A stretch of DNA of 64,000 bases from CAYWBU01 sp942491525. GTDB lineage: Bacteria > Desulfobacterota > Desulfomonilia > UBA1062. Every line of letters begins with the position of its first letter. Position 1 is the stretch's first letter. The stretch covers positions 62,001-126,000 of the forward strand of contig CALOBW010000064.1 of assembly GCA_942491525.1 (NCBI GenBank), read 5' to 3'. The notes beneath the pieces are model-generated. The model searched no databases. It was given only the letters and a program-made list of their open reading frames with translations, and was not told where the DNA came from. This document shows, piece by piece, positions 44,200-53,263 of this stretch. The translations under genes were made by a program, and so were the position numbers.

Positions 44200-45621
44200 C
44201 TAGAGGGTTTCCCAGGTGGTTCCTTCCGGGCCGTCCTTGAGCAGGATGCCCTTGTCTTTGAGCTGATCGCGGATCTCGTCGGAGCGAGCGAAATTTTTGT
44301 CGGCACGGGCCTGCTTGCGCTCCTCAATCAGTTCTTCAATCTCTTCGGCGCTGATTTCGGCTACCTTGCCGTGTTTCATGCCTTCAAGGAAAGCTGTGGG
44401 CTCTTCATCCAGGATGGCGAAGATCTTTGAGATCAGAGCGACAGCCTCGCTCATGGCAGCCTTGTCTGATTCGCTGACAGTCGGGTTCTCGTTGAGGCTG
44501 CGGTTGACCTCGGTGGTCAGCTCATGCAGGTCTGCAACAGCCTTGGCGCTGTTGAAGTCATCACTCATGGCGGCTTCAAACTTATCGATGAAACCGGTGA
44601 AGGCATCTCTAAGGTTATCGCTGTCTGACGATTCGGCACTCTCCACACGCGCAAGCATCTCGTAGAAACGGATCAAGGCACCCTTGGCCTCATTGATGGC
44701 ATCTTTGGAGAAATCGATCGGGCTGCGGTAGTGGCGTGAGAGCAGGAAGACGCGCAGCACCTCGGGATGGACCTCTTTGAGCAGGTCGCGAATGGTCATG
44801 AAGTTGCCCAGCGACTTGCTCATCTTCTCATTGTCGATGGTCACGAAGCCGTTGTGGACCCAGAAGCGCACAAAGTCCTGTTCGAAGACTCCTTCGCTCT
44901 GGGCGGTCTCGTTTTCATGGTGCGGGAAGATCAGGTCGCGGCCGCCGCCGTGGATATCGAGGGTGGCGCCCAGATAGTGGGTGCTCATGGCCGAGCACTC
45001 GATGTGCCAGCCGGGGCGTCCCTGGCCCCAGGGGCTCTGCCAGAACGGCTCGCCGGGCTTCGAAACTTTCCAGAGGGCGAAGTCGAGCGGGTCGCGCTTC
45101 TCGTCACCGGCTTCGACGCGGGCGCCGGCAATCATATCTTCCAGCTTGCGGCCTGAGAGTTTGCCGTAAGAGGGCAGCTTGGCAACGCTGAAGTAGACGC
45201 TGCCACCGGCCTCATAGGCCAGACCCTTGTCGATCAGCTTGTTGACCATGTCGATGATCTGGTCGATATGTTCGGTGGCCTTGGGTTCGATGTCGGCCGG
45301 CAAAACCTTGAGGGTCGCCATGTCGGTATAGAACTCCGCGATGTACTTTTCGGAGATCTCCTTGAAGTCGACGCCGTCCTGGTTGGCGCGGGCGATTATC
45401 TTGTCGTCGATGTCGGTGAAGTTGCGCACGTAGGTCAGGTCGTATCCCTGATGGCGCAGGTAGCGGGCGATCATGTCAAAGACCACCTGCTGGCGGGCGT
45501 GGCCGATGTGGCACATGTCGTAGACGGTCATGCCGCAGGCGTACATGCTGATTTTATTATCATTTACCGGAGCGAACTCCTGCTTCTTCTTAGCCGGGGT
45601 GTTGTAAATTTCAATAGCCAT
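44200..45621 (-). CDS. cysS: Cysteinyl-tRNA synthetase
   Basis: 473 aa. Class I signatures: YACGMTVYDMCHIGHARQQV (HIGH), zinc ligands in the C...CSAMS...HHENE series, and KMSKSLGNF (KMSKS). The C-terminal DALR-type helical domain is present (SDDFNSAKAVADLHEL). It charges tRNA-Cys. Encoded after ispF, a conserved neighbour (ispD-ispF-cysS) in several bacterial groups. Confidence 0.99.
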   Translation of the reverse strand: MAIEIYNTPAKKKQEFAPVNDNKISMYACGMTVYDMCHIGHARQQVVFDMIARYLRHQGYDLTYVRNFTDIDDKIIARANQDGVDFKEISEKYIAEFYTDMATLKVLPADIEPKATEHIDQIIDMVNKLIDKGLAYEAGGSVYFSVAKLPSYGKLSGRKLEDMIAGARVEAGDEKRDPLDFALWKVSKPGEPFWQSPWGQGRPGWHIECSAMSTHYLGATLDIHGGGRDLIFPHHENETAQSEGVFEQDFVRFWVHNGFVTIDNEKMSKSLGNFMTIRDLLKEVHPEVLRVFLLSRHYRSPIDFSKDAINEAKGALIRFYEMLARVESAESSDSDNLRDAFTGFIDKFEAAMSDDFNSAKAVADLHELTTEVNRSLNENPTVSESDKAAMSEAVALISKIFAILDEEPTAFLEGMKHGKVAEISAEEIEELIEERKQARADKNFARSDEIRDQLKDKGILLKDGPEGTTWETL

Positions 45622-45684
45622 ATCGAATCCTTCAACTGTTTATATAAGTGGTTACCTAGTGTAGATGGGCCCTAAGATCAAGGC

Positions 45685-46164
45685 CTATTCTTTGCGCTGC
45701 AGCAGCACGTTCGCCTGGGTGGCGATGGACTCGCCGCGGCCCAGGCTGTCAACCTTTTCGTTGGTGCGGAACTTGACTGAGACGCGCTCAAGCTCAATGC
45801 CGCAGGTTTGGGCGATCTGCTGGCGCATGGAGTCACGGTAGGGGCTCAGCTTGGGCTGCTGGCAGATGATATTGCTGTCGATGTTGACGATGTCCCAGCT
45901 ATCAGAGATGCGCTCAATAATTTCACGCAGAATAATTTTTGAGTCCATGTCTCTGGTTTCGGCGGATGTGTCGGGGTAGAGCATGCCGATGTCGCCCATG
46001 GCCAGGGCGCCCAGAATGGCATCGCTGATGGCGTGCAGTAGGGCATCACCATCGGAGTGGGCCACCAGGCCCTTGTTGTATTCGATCTCAGTGCCGCCCA
46101 GGATCAGCCTGTGTCCTTCCTCCAGACGGTGGATGTCGTAACCTATGCCGGTTCTGATCTCCAT
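45685..46164 (-). CDS. ispF: 2-C-methyl-D-erythritol 2,4-cyclodiphosphate synthase
   Basis: 159 aa. Zinc site IGYDIHRL (D-x-H), then LVAHSDGDALLHAISDAILGA (H and D) and YPDTSAETRDMDS; C-terminal SVKFRTNEKVDSLGRGE (usual form is K-A-T-T-x-E; here FRTNEK keeps T-x-E). It is the fifth step of the MEP isoprenoid pathway and follows ispD with a 22-base overlap. Thus the organism makes isoprenoids by the MEP route. Confidence 0.98.
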   Translation of the reverse strand: MEIRTGIGYDIHRLEEGHRLILGGTEIEYNKGLVAHSDGDALLHAISDAILGALAMGDIGMLYPDTSAETRDMDSKIILREIIERISDSWDIVNIDSNIICQQPKLSPYRDSMRQQIAQTCGIELERVSVKFRTNEKVDSLGRGESIATQANVLLQRKE

Positions 46165-46805
46165 CTTAAGATTTCCTCTGCTCGTTTTATGTCTTCAGGA
46201 TGGGTGACCTTGATGTTCTCGGGGTCGCCCATTGTGATTTTGACTCGTCCGCCGCGCTCCTCAATCAGGGCGCTGTCATCGGTGGCTTCGCCTTTGGTCT
46301 GCTCGTGGGCCGTGATGATGCTGTCGGTGATGAAGGCCTGGGGAGTCTGGGCTGTATAGAGATTGTCGCGTGGCACGGTTTTCTGGATGACTCCGTCAGC
46401 GGTCATTTTGATCGTGTCGGTGACGGGTAGCGCGGGAATGCAGCCATCATAGCCGTCAATATCAGTCAGTACCCGCGATATGACCTCCGCTGTCACGAGG
46501 GGCCGTACGCCGTCGTGGATCAGGACAAGGTCGCTTGCCGCTGCCAGCTTGAGGCCGTTGTGTACCGAGGTCTGGCGGCTGGGGCCGCCGCTGGTGATTG
46601 TAACGTTAAAATCAGCGAGCAGCTCGGCGGTTAATTTAAGTTCGTCAGCCGGCACCACTACAACTATCTGGTCGACTGAGGGGTGAGCTGCAAAGATTGA
46701 GACTGTCCTTTGCAGAATGGGTATGCCGGCCAGCTGGCAGTACTGCTTTTTGGCGCCGAAGCGTTGTCCGCTGCCGCCGGCCGTGATTACGGCGCTAACA
46801 CTCAT
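46143..46805 (-). CDS. ispD: 2-C-methyl-D-erythritol 4-phosphate cytidylyltransferase
   Basis: 220 aa from ATG 46805. N-terminal CTP motif ITAGGSGQRFGAKKQYCQLAG, then ILIHDGVRP-type motif VLIHDGVRPLVT, TDTIK and AQTPQAF, all IspD hallmarks. A start six codons upstream is open but adds a non-conserved segment. The gene overlaps the PIN-TRAM gene upstream by 11 bases and ispF downstream. Confidence 0.98.
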   Translation of the reverse strand: MSVSAVITAGGSGQRFGAKKQYCQLAGIPILQRTVSIFAAHPSVDQIVVVVPADELKLTAELLADFNVTITSGGPSRQTSVHNGLKLAAASDLVLIHDGVRPLVTAEVISRVLTDIDGYDGCIPALPVTDTIKMTADGVIQKTVPRDNLYTAQTPQAFITDSIITAHEQTKGEATDDSALIEERGGRVKITMGDPENIKVTHPEDIKRAEEILRWRSEPA

Positions 46806-47790
46806 TGGTCTTGGGTGAAGCAAAGATCATTCTGCCGGCCGGGGTCTGCAGCACCGATGTGACCGAAGTTTCAATGGTCTTGTTCATCAGGTGATCTGAG
46901 TTTTCAACTACGACCATGGTTCCGTCGTCAAGATAGGCAACGCCCTGGCCTTTCTCCTTGCCGGGTTTGCTGATGGTCAGGCGCATGGTTTCGCCGGGCA
47001 GTACAATCGGCTTGAGGGCATCGGAGAGCAGGTTGATGTTCAGTACCTCGACGCCCTGGATCTGGGCGACTTTGTTGAGGTTGAAATCATTGGTCAGGAT
47101 GCGGCACTTCTCCTTGACAGCCAGGGCGATCAGTTTGGAGTCGACCTCCTTGATGCCGGGAAAGTCCTCTTCTGTGACCTGTACGCGGGCATGCGGGCTG
47201 CTTTGGAGTTTTTTCAGGATATCCAGGCCGCGGCGGCCGCGCGTGCGCTTGAGTGAGTCTGGTGAGTCGGCGATGTGCTGCAGTTCATTGAGCACAAACT
47301 GCGGCACCAGCAGGGTTCCCTCGAGGAAGCCTGTCTCGGCAATATCCAGAATGCGGCCATCGATAATGACACTGGTATCCAGCACCTTGTCGGCGGTCAG
47401 AGTGTCGCTGCCGCCGGGATTGAAACCTTCCTTGGACCAGAGCGGTACGCCATATTCGAGACCCTTGCGGGAACCAATGGAGTAGCCCAGATAGGCCAAC
47501 AGAGTGTTTATCAGGATGAAGAAATTTGGATCAGCCGTAAATGTTATGGCCAGTTTGCAGATTATGTTGCCCAGAATCAGACCGGCCAGGGCGCCCACAT
47601 AGCCGCCTAGGTAGGTCAGCGGATGATCGGAGTAGCCCTTGTTTTCCTGCCAGAAGATTGCCAGCAGGAAGAAAAAGGCTAGGGCTGGAATTATCAATGA
47701 CTGTTTGCCTAGTTCCCAGTTTATGGCGGCATACTGATAGCCGCTATAGATTATAACAGTTCCGATCAGAACGCGTAGGATCCAGCGCAT
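46795..47790 (-). CDS. Membrane-anchored PIN/TRAM domain protein (YacL-like)
   Basis: 331 aa. About four hydrophobic segments in the first 120 residues, then a PIN nuclease-like domain: VLDTSVIIDGRILDIAETG, VLNELQHIADSPDSLKRTRGRRGLDIL, EVDSKLIALA and ILTNDFNLNKVA with acidic metal ligands, and a C-terminal TRAM RNA-binding domain (GVAYLDDGTMVVVENS). Proteins of this class sit between carD and ispD in many bacteria; the RNA target is unknown. Confidence 0.92.
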   Translation of the reverse strand: MRWILRVLIGTVIIYSGYQYAAINWELGKQSLIIPALAFFFLLAIFWQENKGYSDHPLTYLGGYVGALAGLILGNIICKLAITFTADPNFFILINTLLAYLGYSIGSRKGLEYGVPLWSKEGFNPGGSDTLTADKVLDTSVIIDGRILDIAETGFLEGTLLVPQFVLNELQHIADSPDSLKRTRGRRGLDILKKLQSSPHARVQVTEEDFPGIKEVDSKLIALAVKEKCRILTNDFNLNKVAQIQGVEVLNINLLSDALKPIVLPGETMRLTISKPGKEKGQGVAYLDDGTMVVVENSDHLMNKTIETSVTSVLQTPAGRMIFASPKTNEC

Positions 47791-47802
47791 TGATTTCTCC
47801 AG

Positions 47803-48297
47803 CTAGGCTTCGCTGCCGGTGGCTTCCAGGAACATTTTTTCCACGTCAGCGGTATCGGACTTCTGTGAGATGGAAATCTCTGTGATTAGAAGGTTTTTGG
47901 CTGTGTCAAACATCTTGCGCTCGCCAAATGAGAGCTCTTTGCCGCGCTTGAGGATATTAAGGTCTCGTAAGACCTCGGCAATTTCAAAGGCTGAGCCGCT
48001 TTTGATCTTTTCCATATATTCACGATAGCGACGATTCCAGGTCTGATTATCGATCGGAACGTCAGTCTGCCTGAGGATATCCATCACCTGGGTGATGCCC
48101 TCATCATTGATCAGTTTGCGAATACCAACGTTATCGGCGTTAGATATGGGTACCATAACAGTCATCTGGGTATCTAGAACCTTGAGGATGAAAAATGGAA
48201 TCTTGGTACTTGAAATTTCTTTCTCTTCTATGGATTCTACCTCGGCAACACCGTGGGCCGGATAGACAACTACATCTCCAACATTAAACATATGCAC
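47803..48297 (-). CDS. carD: CarD-family transcription regulator
   Basis: 164 aa. N-terminal Tudor-like RNA-polymerase interaction domain FNVGDVVVYPAHGVAEVESI and a C-terminal helical DNA-binding domain with WNRRYREYMEKIKSGSAFEIAEVLRDL. CarD binds the RNA polymerase beta subunit and stabilises open complexes, affecting rRNA and other promoters. First gene of the eight-gene - strand operon; divergent from lgt. Confidence 0.96.
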   Translation of the reverse strand: MHMFNVGDVVVYPAHGVAEVESIEEKEISSTKIPFFILKVLDTQMTVMVPISNADNVGIRKLINDEGITQVMDILRQTDVPIDNQTWNRRYREYMEKIKSGSAFEIAEVLRDLNILKRGKELSFGERKMFDTAKNLLITEISISQKSDTADVEKMFLEATGSEA

Positions 48298-48481
48298 TTC
48301 CCTTTTTATAATTATAAAAATATTACCAATTTGCTGTAATTAAGTCAAGGTAGATACTGACTATCCAAACCATATAGAAAGGCTTATAACGTTTTGACAA
48401 ACATAGCATGGCTGAAGATTTAAACAAAGTTGTAAGTTCATCTACTTGACTTCAAACATTGGGTATGCGAGCTTCAAATTC

Positions 48482-49261
48482 ATGAAATATCCTGATATTG
48501 ATCCTATTATATTCTCAGTCGGGCCTCTGCATGTACGTTGGTACGGTATGATGTATGTTGTTGGTTTCTTTATGGCCTATTGGATTGTGCGCCATCTCAG
48601 CAGTCGTGATCATTACGACATGAGTAAGGATGAGATTGAGGACTGTCTGACCTACACAATTCTTGGGGTTATTGTCGGCGGGCGCCTGGGATACTGTCTC
48701 TTTTACAATCTGGCATACTATCTTCAACATCCGATCGAGGTTTTGTACGTCTGGACCGGCGGCATGTCGTTTCATGGCGGACTGCTCGGGTTTGCTACGG
48801 CCGGATGGATCTTCGCCAAGCGCTACAATAAGTCATTCTGGATGCTTTCCGATCTGGGAGCCATCGGATCGACGGCCGGTCTCTTTTCAGTCAGGCTGGG
48901 GAACTTTATCAATGGGGAGCTCTTTGGTCGTGTGACGGATGTGCCCTGGGCGATGGTGTTTCCGGGCGGCGGGCCCCTGCCGCGTCACCCGTCTCAGCTT
49001 TATGAAAGTTTCATGGAGGGGCCACTGCTCTTTACCGTTCTCTACCTTATAGCTCGCAAAGATCGCACCCATGGTGTGATCTTTGGGTGCTTTTTGATCT
49101 TTTATGGTGCGTTCAGATTTTTCCTGGAGTTTTTCCGGGAGCCCGATGCCCATCTCGGTTTCATCGTGGCCCACTTGTCGATGGGTCAGCTGCTTTGTTC
49201 GGCGATGATTATTGCCGGCAGCGTTATCCTGGGATTGCGTCTAAGGGTTATGAGTAAATAG
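48482..49261 (+). CDS. lgt: Prolipoprotein diacylglyceryl transferase
   Basis: 259 aa from ATG 48482; the upstream in-frame extension has no family match. Seven hydrophobic segments with VRWYGMMYVVGF, GGRLGYCLFYN, TGGMSFHGGLLGF (contains the essential H) and the Lgt signature RLGNFINGELFGRVTDVPW, then RHPSQLYE. It attaches diacylglycerol to the lipobox cysteine of prolipoproteins such as the lipoproteins encoded in this window. Confidence 0.97.
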   Translation: MKYPDIDPIIFSVGPLHVRWYGMMYVVGFFMAYWIVRHLSSRDHYDMSKDEIEDCLTYTILGVIVGGRLGYCLFYNLAYYLQHPIEVLYVWTGGMSFHGGLLGFATAGWIFAKRYNKSFWMLSDLGAIGSTAGLFSVRLGNFINGELFGRVTDVPWAMVFPGGGPLPRHPSQLYESFMEGPLLFTVLYLIARKDRTHGVIFGCFLIFYGAFRFFLEFFREPDAHLGFIVAHLSMGQLLCSAMIIAGSVILGLRLRVMSK

Positions 49262-49262
49262 T

Positions 49263-51158
49263 ATGGAATTTGAGCAGGAGTTTCGAGATTGGCTGCCGCG
49301 CGGTTTGCGGGCCTTTACTCACTACAACAGATATAAGCAGCGGATCATGCTTGAAAATGATTCCATCGGCGCAAATGTAATTCTAAAACTGCTGCCGCTC
49401 TGTCTGCATATTAATCATCCCGATCTGCCGGGATATGTTGAAGATAAAGGGTGTCCCAGCGGTATCAAGACCATGGAGTGGCCGCCGGATGCCATTCGTA
49501 CCATCGAATCGCACATCGGCCGTAAGATCATGCTGGGGGAGCTGCAGAACTATATCCCGCGCCAGCGTCTGATAGAGGGTCTCTTCACCATTGGTTCTGT
49601 GGGGTGCGTGGCCCAGACCAAGAAGTCGGATTATGACATCTGGGTGGTGGTGGATGCCAGGGCTATCGGTCAGAGCCGCCTGGCTCTCTTGCAGCGCAAG
49701 CTGATGATGCTCGAACGCTGGATCTGCAGTCGCTATTTTGTTGAGGTCCACTTTTTCCCGATGGATATACTTGATATCCAGGCTAATCGTTTCGGTCAGG
49801 TCTCGCATGAGGGTGCCGGTTCTGCGCTGAAATATATCCTCAAAGAGGAGTTCTACCGCACCATGACCCTGATTGAGGGTCGTATACCTCTCTGGTGGGT
49901 TGTGCCCGCCGGGATCAGTCTGGATAATTATGAGCGTTCATTCGGATTATTGCATCGTCTGGGTGCCATCAGTGCCGATGAGTTCATCGATTTCGGAAAT
50001 ATTGTGGCGGTACCCGAGCAGGAGTTTATGGGATCGGCTCTATGGCAGATGCACAAGGCGATCAGTGATCCGCTCAAGTCGGTGCTTAAGATGGCTCTTG
50101 TCGCCACCTACCTGGAGGTGGATGGCGCGGAACGCGGCCCGCTGCTCTGTGAGAAGTTGAAGGCGGGCGTTTTCCGCGCCAGCAAGAATGATATTGTCGA
50201 CCCCTACATTGAGGCGTTCAGAGGGGTTGAAACCTACTATATTGAAAAGGGTGACCTCAAGACTGCGGATCTGATGCGCAAGTGCTTCTATCTGAAGGTC
50301 GCCCCCGATATCAAGAGCAGTGACCTGCTGAAGATCGGAACTCGTGATAAAGCTTCTATCATGTCGGAAGTGGTCAAATCATGGGGATGGTCATTGCGGA
50401 CCATTGAGGAGCTTAATAGGTTTAATGACTGGAGCGTTGAGCAGTACCGCCGCTTTGGTGATGAGATCCATGACTACCTGATGAAAACGACGGTCATGCT
50501 GATTCGCAAGGCCAAGGGTTTTCTTGTCAACACCTCGGCCGAGGAGGATGTCGAGATCGAGATTCTGCGGCGCAGGGTTCAGTCGGTCTATGTGCATAAG
50601 GATAGTAAGATCGAGTGTGAAAAACGGGTCAAGAAGGATGAGCCCTCCTATGACCAGATCTACTTCGCATATACCCACGGCAGCTGGCATATCGCGTACT
50701 CGGCTCCGCAGGCCAAAGAGGGGGACTATATCAAGTCGGCCGAACGTGTCACAACCCTCGTCGGGTGGTTGGTTTTTAATCGCCGGCTATCACCGTCGAC
50801 CTCATTTCATATGATTCCCAATTCATCCGAAGTCTCGCTCTCTGACCTGCAGGCGCTTATGAGTGAGTTGACGGGTATTATCCCCTCGGCAAATTCAGAG
50901 GGCCTTGACCGTGAGGCGCTGATGGAGCCGGCTTTCTATAAGACCATCATGTTGGTGGGAAATCTGGAGAAGGGGCATCACCTCGAAAAACTCTACGATG
51001 TTGATGTTCTCGCCCTCAATAGCTGGCATGAACTCTTCAGTTTCCATGTGCCGGCGGCACAGATCAATGCCTGGCTCAGGCAGAATAAGCGGGTGGAAAG
51101 CGACATTCAGGTCTGGATGCCGGGTAGCCAGGAAACCAAGAAATTGAAGCTGGTATAG
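49263..51158 (+). CDS. cyaA: Class I adenylate cyclase, C-terminally short
   Basis: 631 aa. The N-terminal catalytic half follows the enterobacterial CyaA plan: HPDLPGYVEDKGCPSGI, the nucleotidyl-transferase motif FTIGSVGCVAQTKKSDYDIW (G111-S112, D123, D125), EFYRTMTLIEGR, PLWWVVP, and SALWQMHKAISDPLKSVLK. E. coli CyaA has about 848 residues with a glucose-responsive C-terminal domain; here the second part is shorter and diverges, so regulation probably differs. Makes cAMP from ATP. No CRP-type regulator is in the window. ATG lies one base after lgt. Confidence 0.92.
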   Translation: MEFEQEFRDWLPRGLRAFTHYNRYKQRIMLENDSIGANVILKLLPLCLHINHPDLPGYVEDKGCPSGIKTMEWPPDAIRTIESHIGRKIMLGELQNYIPRQRLIEGLFTIGSVGCVAQTKKSDYDIWVVVDARAIGQSRLALLQRKLMMLERWICSRYFVEVHFFPMDILDIQANRFGQVSHEGAGSALKYILKEEFYRTMTLIEGRIPLWWVVPAGISLDNYERSFGLLHRLGAISADEFIDFGNIVAVPEQEFMGSALWQMHKAISDPLKSVLKMALVATYLEVDGAERGPLLCEKLKAGVFRASKNDIVDPYIEAFRGVETYYIEKGDLKTADLMRKCFYLKVAPDIKSSDLLKIGTRDKASIMSEVVKSWGWSLRTIEELNRFNDWSVEQYRRFGDEIHDYLMKTTVMLIRKAKGFLVNTSAEEDVEIEILRRRVQSVYVHKDSKIECEKRVKKDEPSYDQIYFAYTHGSWHIAYSAPQAKEGDYIKSAERVTTLVGWLVFNRRLSPSTSFHMIPNSSEVSLSDLQALMSELTGIIPSANSEGLDREALMEPAFYKTIMLVGNLEKGHHLEKLYDVDVLALNSWHELFSFHVPAAQINAWLRQNKRVESDIQVWMPGSQETKKLKLV

Positions 51159-51166
51159 GAGTGGGC

Positions 51167-51979
51167 ATGCGAGTTGCTGTTTGTCAAATCTTGCAGAACT
51201 ATGACTGCGATGCCAATCTTAAGCGGGCGGTTGTTCAGGTGGAGGCTGCCGCTGACTGTGATATGGTGGTGCTGCCCGAGATGTTCATCACGCCCTTTGA
51301 GCATGATGCTATCTGCAGAGCTGACGCGCATGCGACAGAGGCTCTTGAGATAATGCAGCATCTGGCCCATAAGCACTCGATCTATCTGCTGGCCGGTACT
51401 CTGCCTGTTGTGGTGGATGGACGACGCTATAACCGGGCTCACATCATTGGGCCTGATGGCGAGATAATCGACCATTATGATAAGATGCATCTCTTTGATT
51501 GCACTCCGCCGGACTTTAAGCCCATTAAGGAGTCCGATACCTTTACGCCCGGGTCGCGACTTGTCAGTTTTGATACTCCCTGGGGGCGGGTCGGAATCAT
51601 GGTCTGTTACGATCTCCGCTTCACCCCTTTGAGTCAGCTGCTGGCAAATGAGGGAATCGAGCTTCTGCTGGTGCCGGCGGCTTTCTCGGTGGCCACTGGC
51701 GAAGCCCACTGGGAGATGCTGCTGCGCATGCGTGCACTTGAGCTGCAGGCATTTGTCATTGGCGCCGAACCGGCCCGCAATGCCGGTCTGAGTTATGTCC
51801 CCTGGGGGCATTCCGCCATTTGTGATCCTTGGGGCCGGGTGGTGGCCAAGGCTGGTCCGGCCGAAGAGCTGCTGATCGCCGAGTTGGACATGGCTGAGAT
51901 TGAGCACACCAAGGAGCGGTTTCCGCTTTTGCGGCACCGGCGTCTTGATCTCTATGCCACAAATTGGAGCGGTGCATGA
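51167..51979 (+). CDS. Carbon-nitrogen hydrolase (nitrilase/omega-amidase family)
   Basis: 270 aa from ATG 51167 (TAGGAG upstream). The Glu-Lys-Cys triad is complete: VVLPEMFITP (E38), DHYDKMHLFD (K106) and VGIMVCYDLRF (C147). The pattern is the Nit1/Nit2 branch, which repairs deaminated glutathione or hydrolyses omega-amides such as 2-oxoglutaramate. Located directly after the adenylate cyclase and overlapping the ABC ATPase gene by ATGA, so co-translated; a functional link is not evident. Confidence 0.92.
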   Translation: MRVAVCQILQNYDCDANLKRAVVQVEAAADCDMVVLPEMFITPFEHDAICRADAHATEALEIMQHLAHKHSIYLLAGTLPVVVDGRRYNRAHIIGPDGEIIDHYDKMHLFDCTPPDFKPIKESDTFTPGSRLVSFDTPWGRVGIMVCYDLRFTPLSQLLANEGIELLLVPAAFSVATGEAHWEMLLRMRALELQAFVIGAEPARNAGLSYVPWGHSAICDPWGRVVAKAGPAEELLIAELDMAEIEHTKERFPLLRHRRLDLYATNWSGA

Positions 51980-52725
51980 TCGATATCAGGTCTATTTCTA
52001 AAAATTTCAAGGGTCAGCAAGTTCTGGATTCGTTGAGTATGAGCATTCCTACCGGCAAGATCACGGTTATCATCGGCCCCAGCGGAACTGGCAAGAGCGT
52101 GCTGCTGAAGCATGTCCTCGGCCTGCTCAAACCCGACAGTGGCCAGATAGTTATCCGGGATCAGGATATTTGCAGCATGAATGAGCTGGATCTTAATGAT
52201 ATCCGCAAGGAGTTCGGGGTCTGCTTTCAGGATGCGGCTCTGTTTGACTCCATGAACGTAGGGGGCAACGTGGCCTTTCCCTTCAAGGTTCATACTGACC
52301 TGAATGATGCTGAAATCAGTGAACGGGTGGCCGATCTGCTCAAAGAGGTCGGCCTGGCGGGCATTGAGGAGAAGTTGCCTTCCCAGATATCGGGCGGCAT
52401 GCGCAAACGTGTCGGAATCGCCCGGGCGCTTGCGCTCTCGCCGGCGTATCTGCTCTTTGACGAGCCCACCACCGGCCTTGATCCGGTTATGAGCAAGGCC
52501 ATCAACACCCTGATCAGGGATGTGCAGTCGCATATTGGCGCCACCGCACTCGTGATCAGTCATGATATTCAGGGCGCCTTCGAAGTGGCCGATCATATGG
52601 CCATGATCTATAAGGGGCGTATTGTTTTTGAGGGCACGCCAGCGGACTTCAAGAGTACCTCTGATCCATTGGTTAAGCAGTTTGTGGAGGGCGGCCTCAC
52701 GGGGCCAATCAATCCGATTCAGTAG
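51976..52725 (+). CDS. mlaF: MlaF-type ABC transporter ATPase (phospholipid transport)
   Basis: 249 aa from ATG 51976, inside the previous stop (ATGA). Walker A GPSGTGKSVLLKH, FGVCFQDAALFDSMNVGGNVAFPF (typical MlaF Q-loop region), signature QISGGMRKRVGIARAL, Walker B YLLFDEPTTGLDPV and H-loop LVISHDIQGAF. This is the ATPase of the Mla / MCE phospholipid system that keeps outer-membrane lipid asymmetry. The MlaE permease and MlaD MCE proteins usually adjacent are missing here, so partners must lie elsewhere. Confidence 0.92.
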   Translation: MIDIRSISKNFKGQQVLDSLSMSIPTGKITVIIGPSGTGKSVLLKHVLGLLKPDSGQIVIRDQDICSMNELDLNDIRKEFGVCFQDAALFDSMNVGGNVAFPFKVHTDLNDAEISERVADLLKEVGLAGIEEKLPSQISGGMRKRVGIARALALSPAYLLFDEPTTGLDPVMSKAINTLIRDVQSHIGATALVISHDIQGAFEVADHMAMIYKGRIVFEGTPADFKSTSDPLVKQFVEGGLTGPINPIQ

Positions 52726-53185
52726 TTTTGCGGCGCCTTTTCTCGCTGGCTTCCGGATGTTTGATTATCAGCACCGGGCAGTGGGCTCGCTTGACAATTT
52801 TTTCGGCAGTACCGCCGAAAATCAGATGTTGGATTCCGGTTCTGCCGTGACTGCCGAGGATGATCAGGTCCATGTCCTCCTGGTCGGCATAGTTGTTGAT
52901 CTCATGAAACGGTATGCCGTGAAAGAGGGCCGTATCGCAGACAAAGTCGACGCTGGCGCGCCGGGCCATCTCTTCCAGCTTGTTGGTGGCGTTCTCCTCA
53001 AATTCGGCATAGAGCTGGGGCAGGATGCTGGGACTCAGGTTGAACTCCGAGAAGTCGGTGAAGTCCTGTAGCACATGCACCAGGAAGAGCCTGGCCTGAA
53101 AATTCTCGTTGAATTTAAGTGCATATTCAAAAGCATATGCGGCTGATGAACTGAAATCTGTCGGTACAAGTATTTTCTTAAACAT
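52709..53185 (-). CDS. Universal stress protein (UspA family)
   Basis: 158 aa from ATG 53185; an upstream in-frame ATG adds nine non-conserved residues. MFKKILVPTDFSSSAAYAFEYAL opens the Usp fold and LIILGSHGRTGIQHLIFGGTAEKIVKRAHCPVLIIK carries the ATP-binding G-x2-G-x9-G region, so it is an ATP-binding type. Its 3' end overlaps mlaF by 17 bases on the opposite strand. Confidence 0.93.
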   Translation of the reverse strand: MFKKILVPTDFSSSAAYAFEYALKFNENFQARLFLVHVLQDFTDFSEFNLSPSILPQLYAEFEENATNKLEEMARRASVDFVCDTALFHGIPFHEINNYADQEDMDLIILGSHGRTGIQHLIFGGTAEKIVKRAHCPVLIIKHPEASEKRRRKTTESD

Positions 53186-53263
53186 GTTGAAAAAAATAAG
53201 GCGGATGCACATGAAGTCAATGGTGGGCTTGCCGTGCTCTTTGAAAGAGGGTAGAAGGTTGAT

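Noticed and set aside
48394..48422. TTGACA with GATTTA 17 bases downstream, before lgt
   Set aside because: The -10 match is weak, and several other AT-rich hexamers exist in this region; not strong enough to list.
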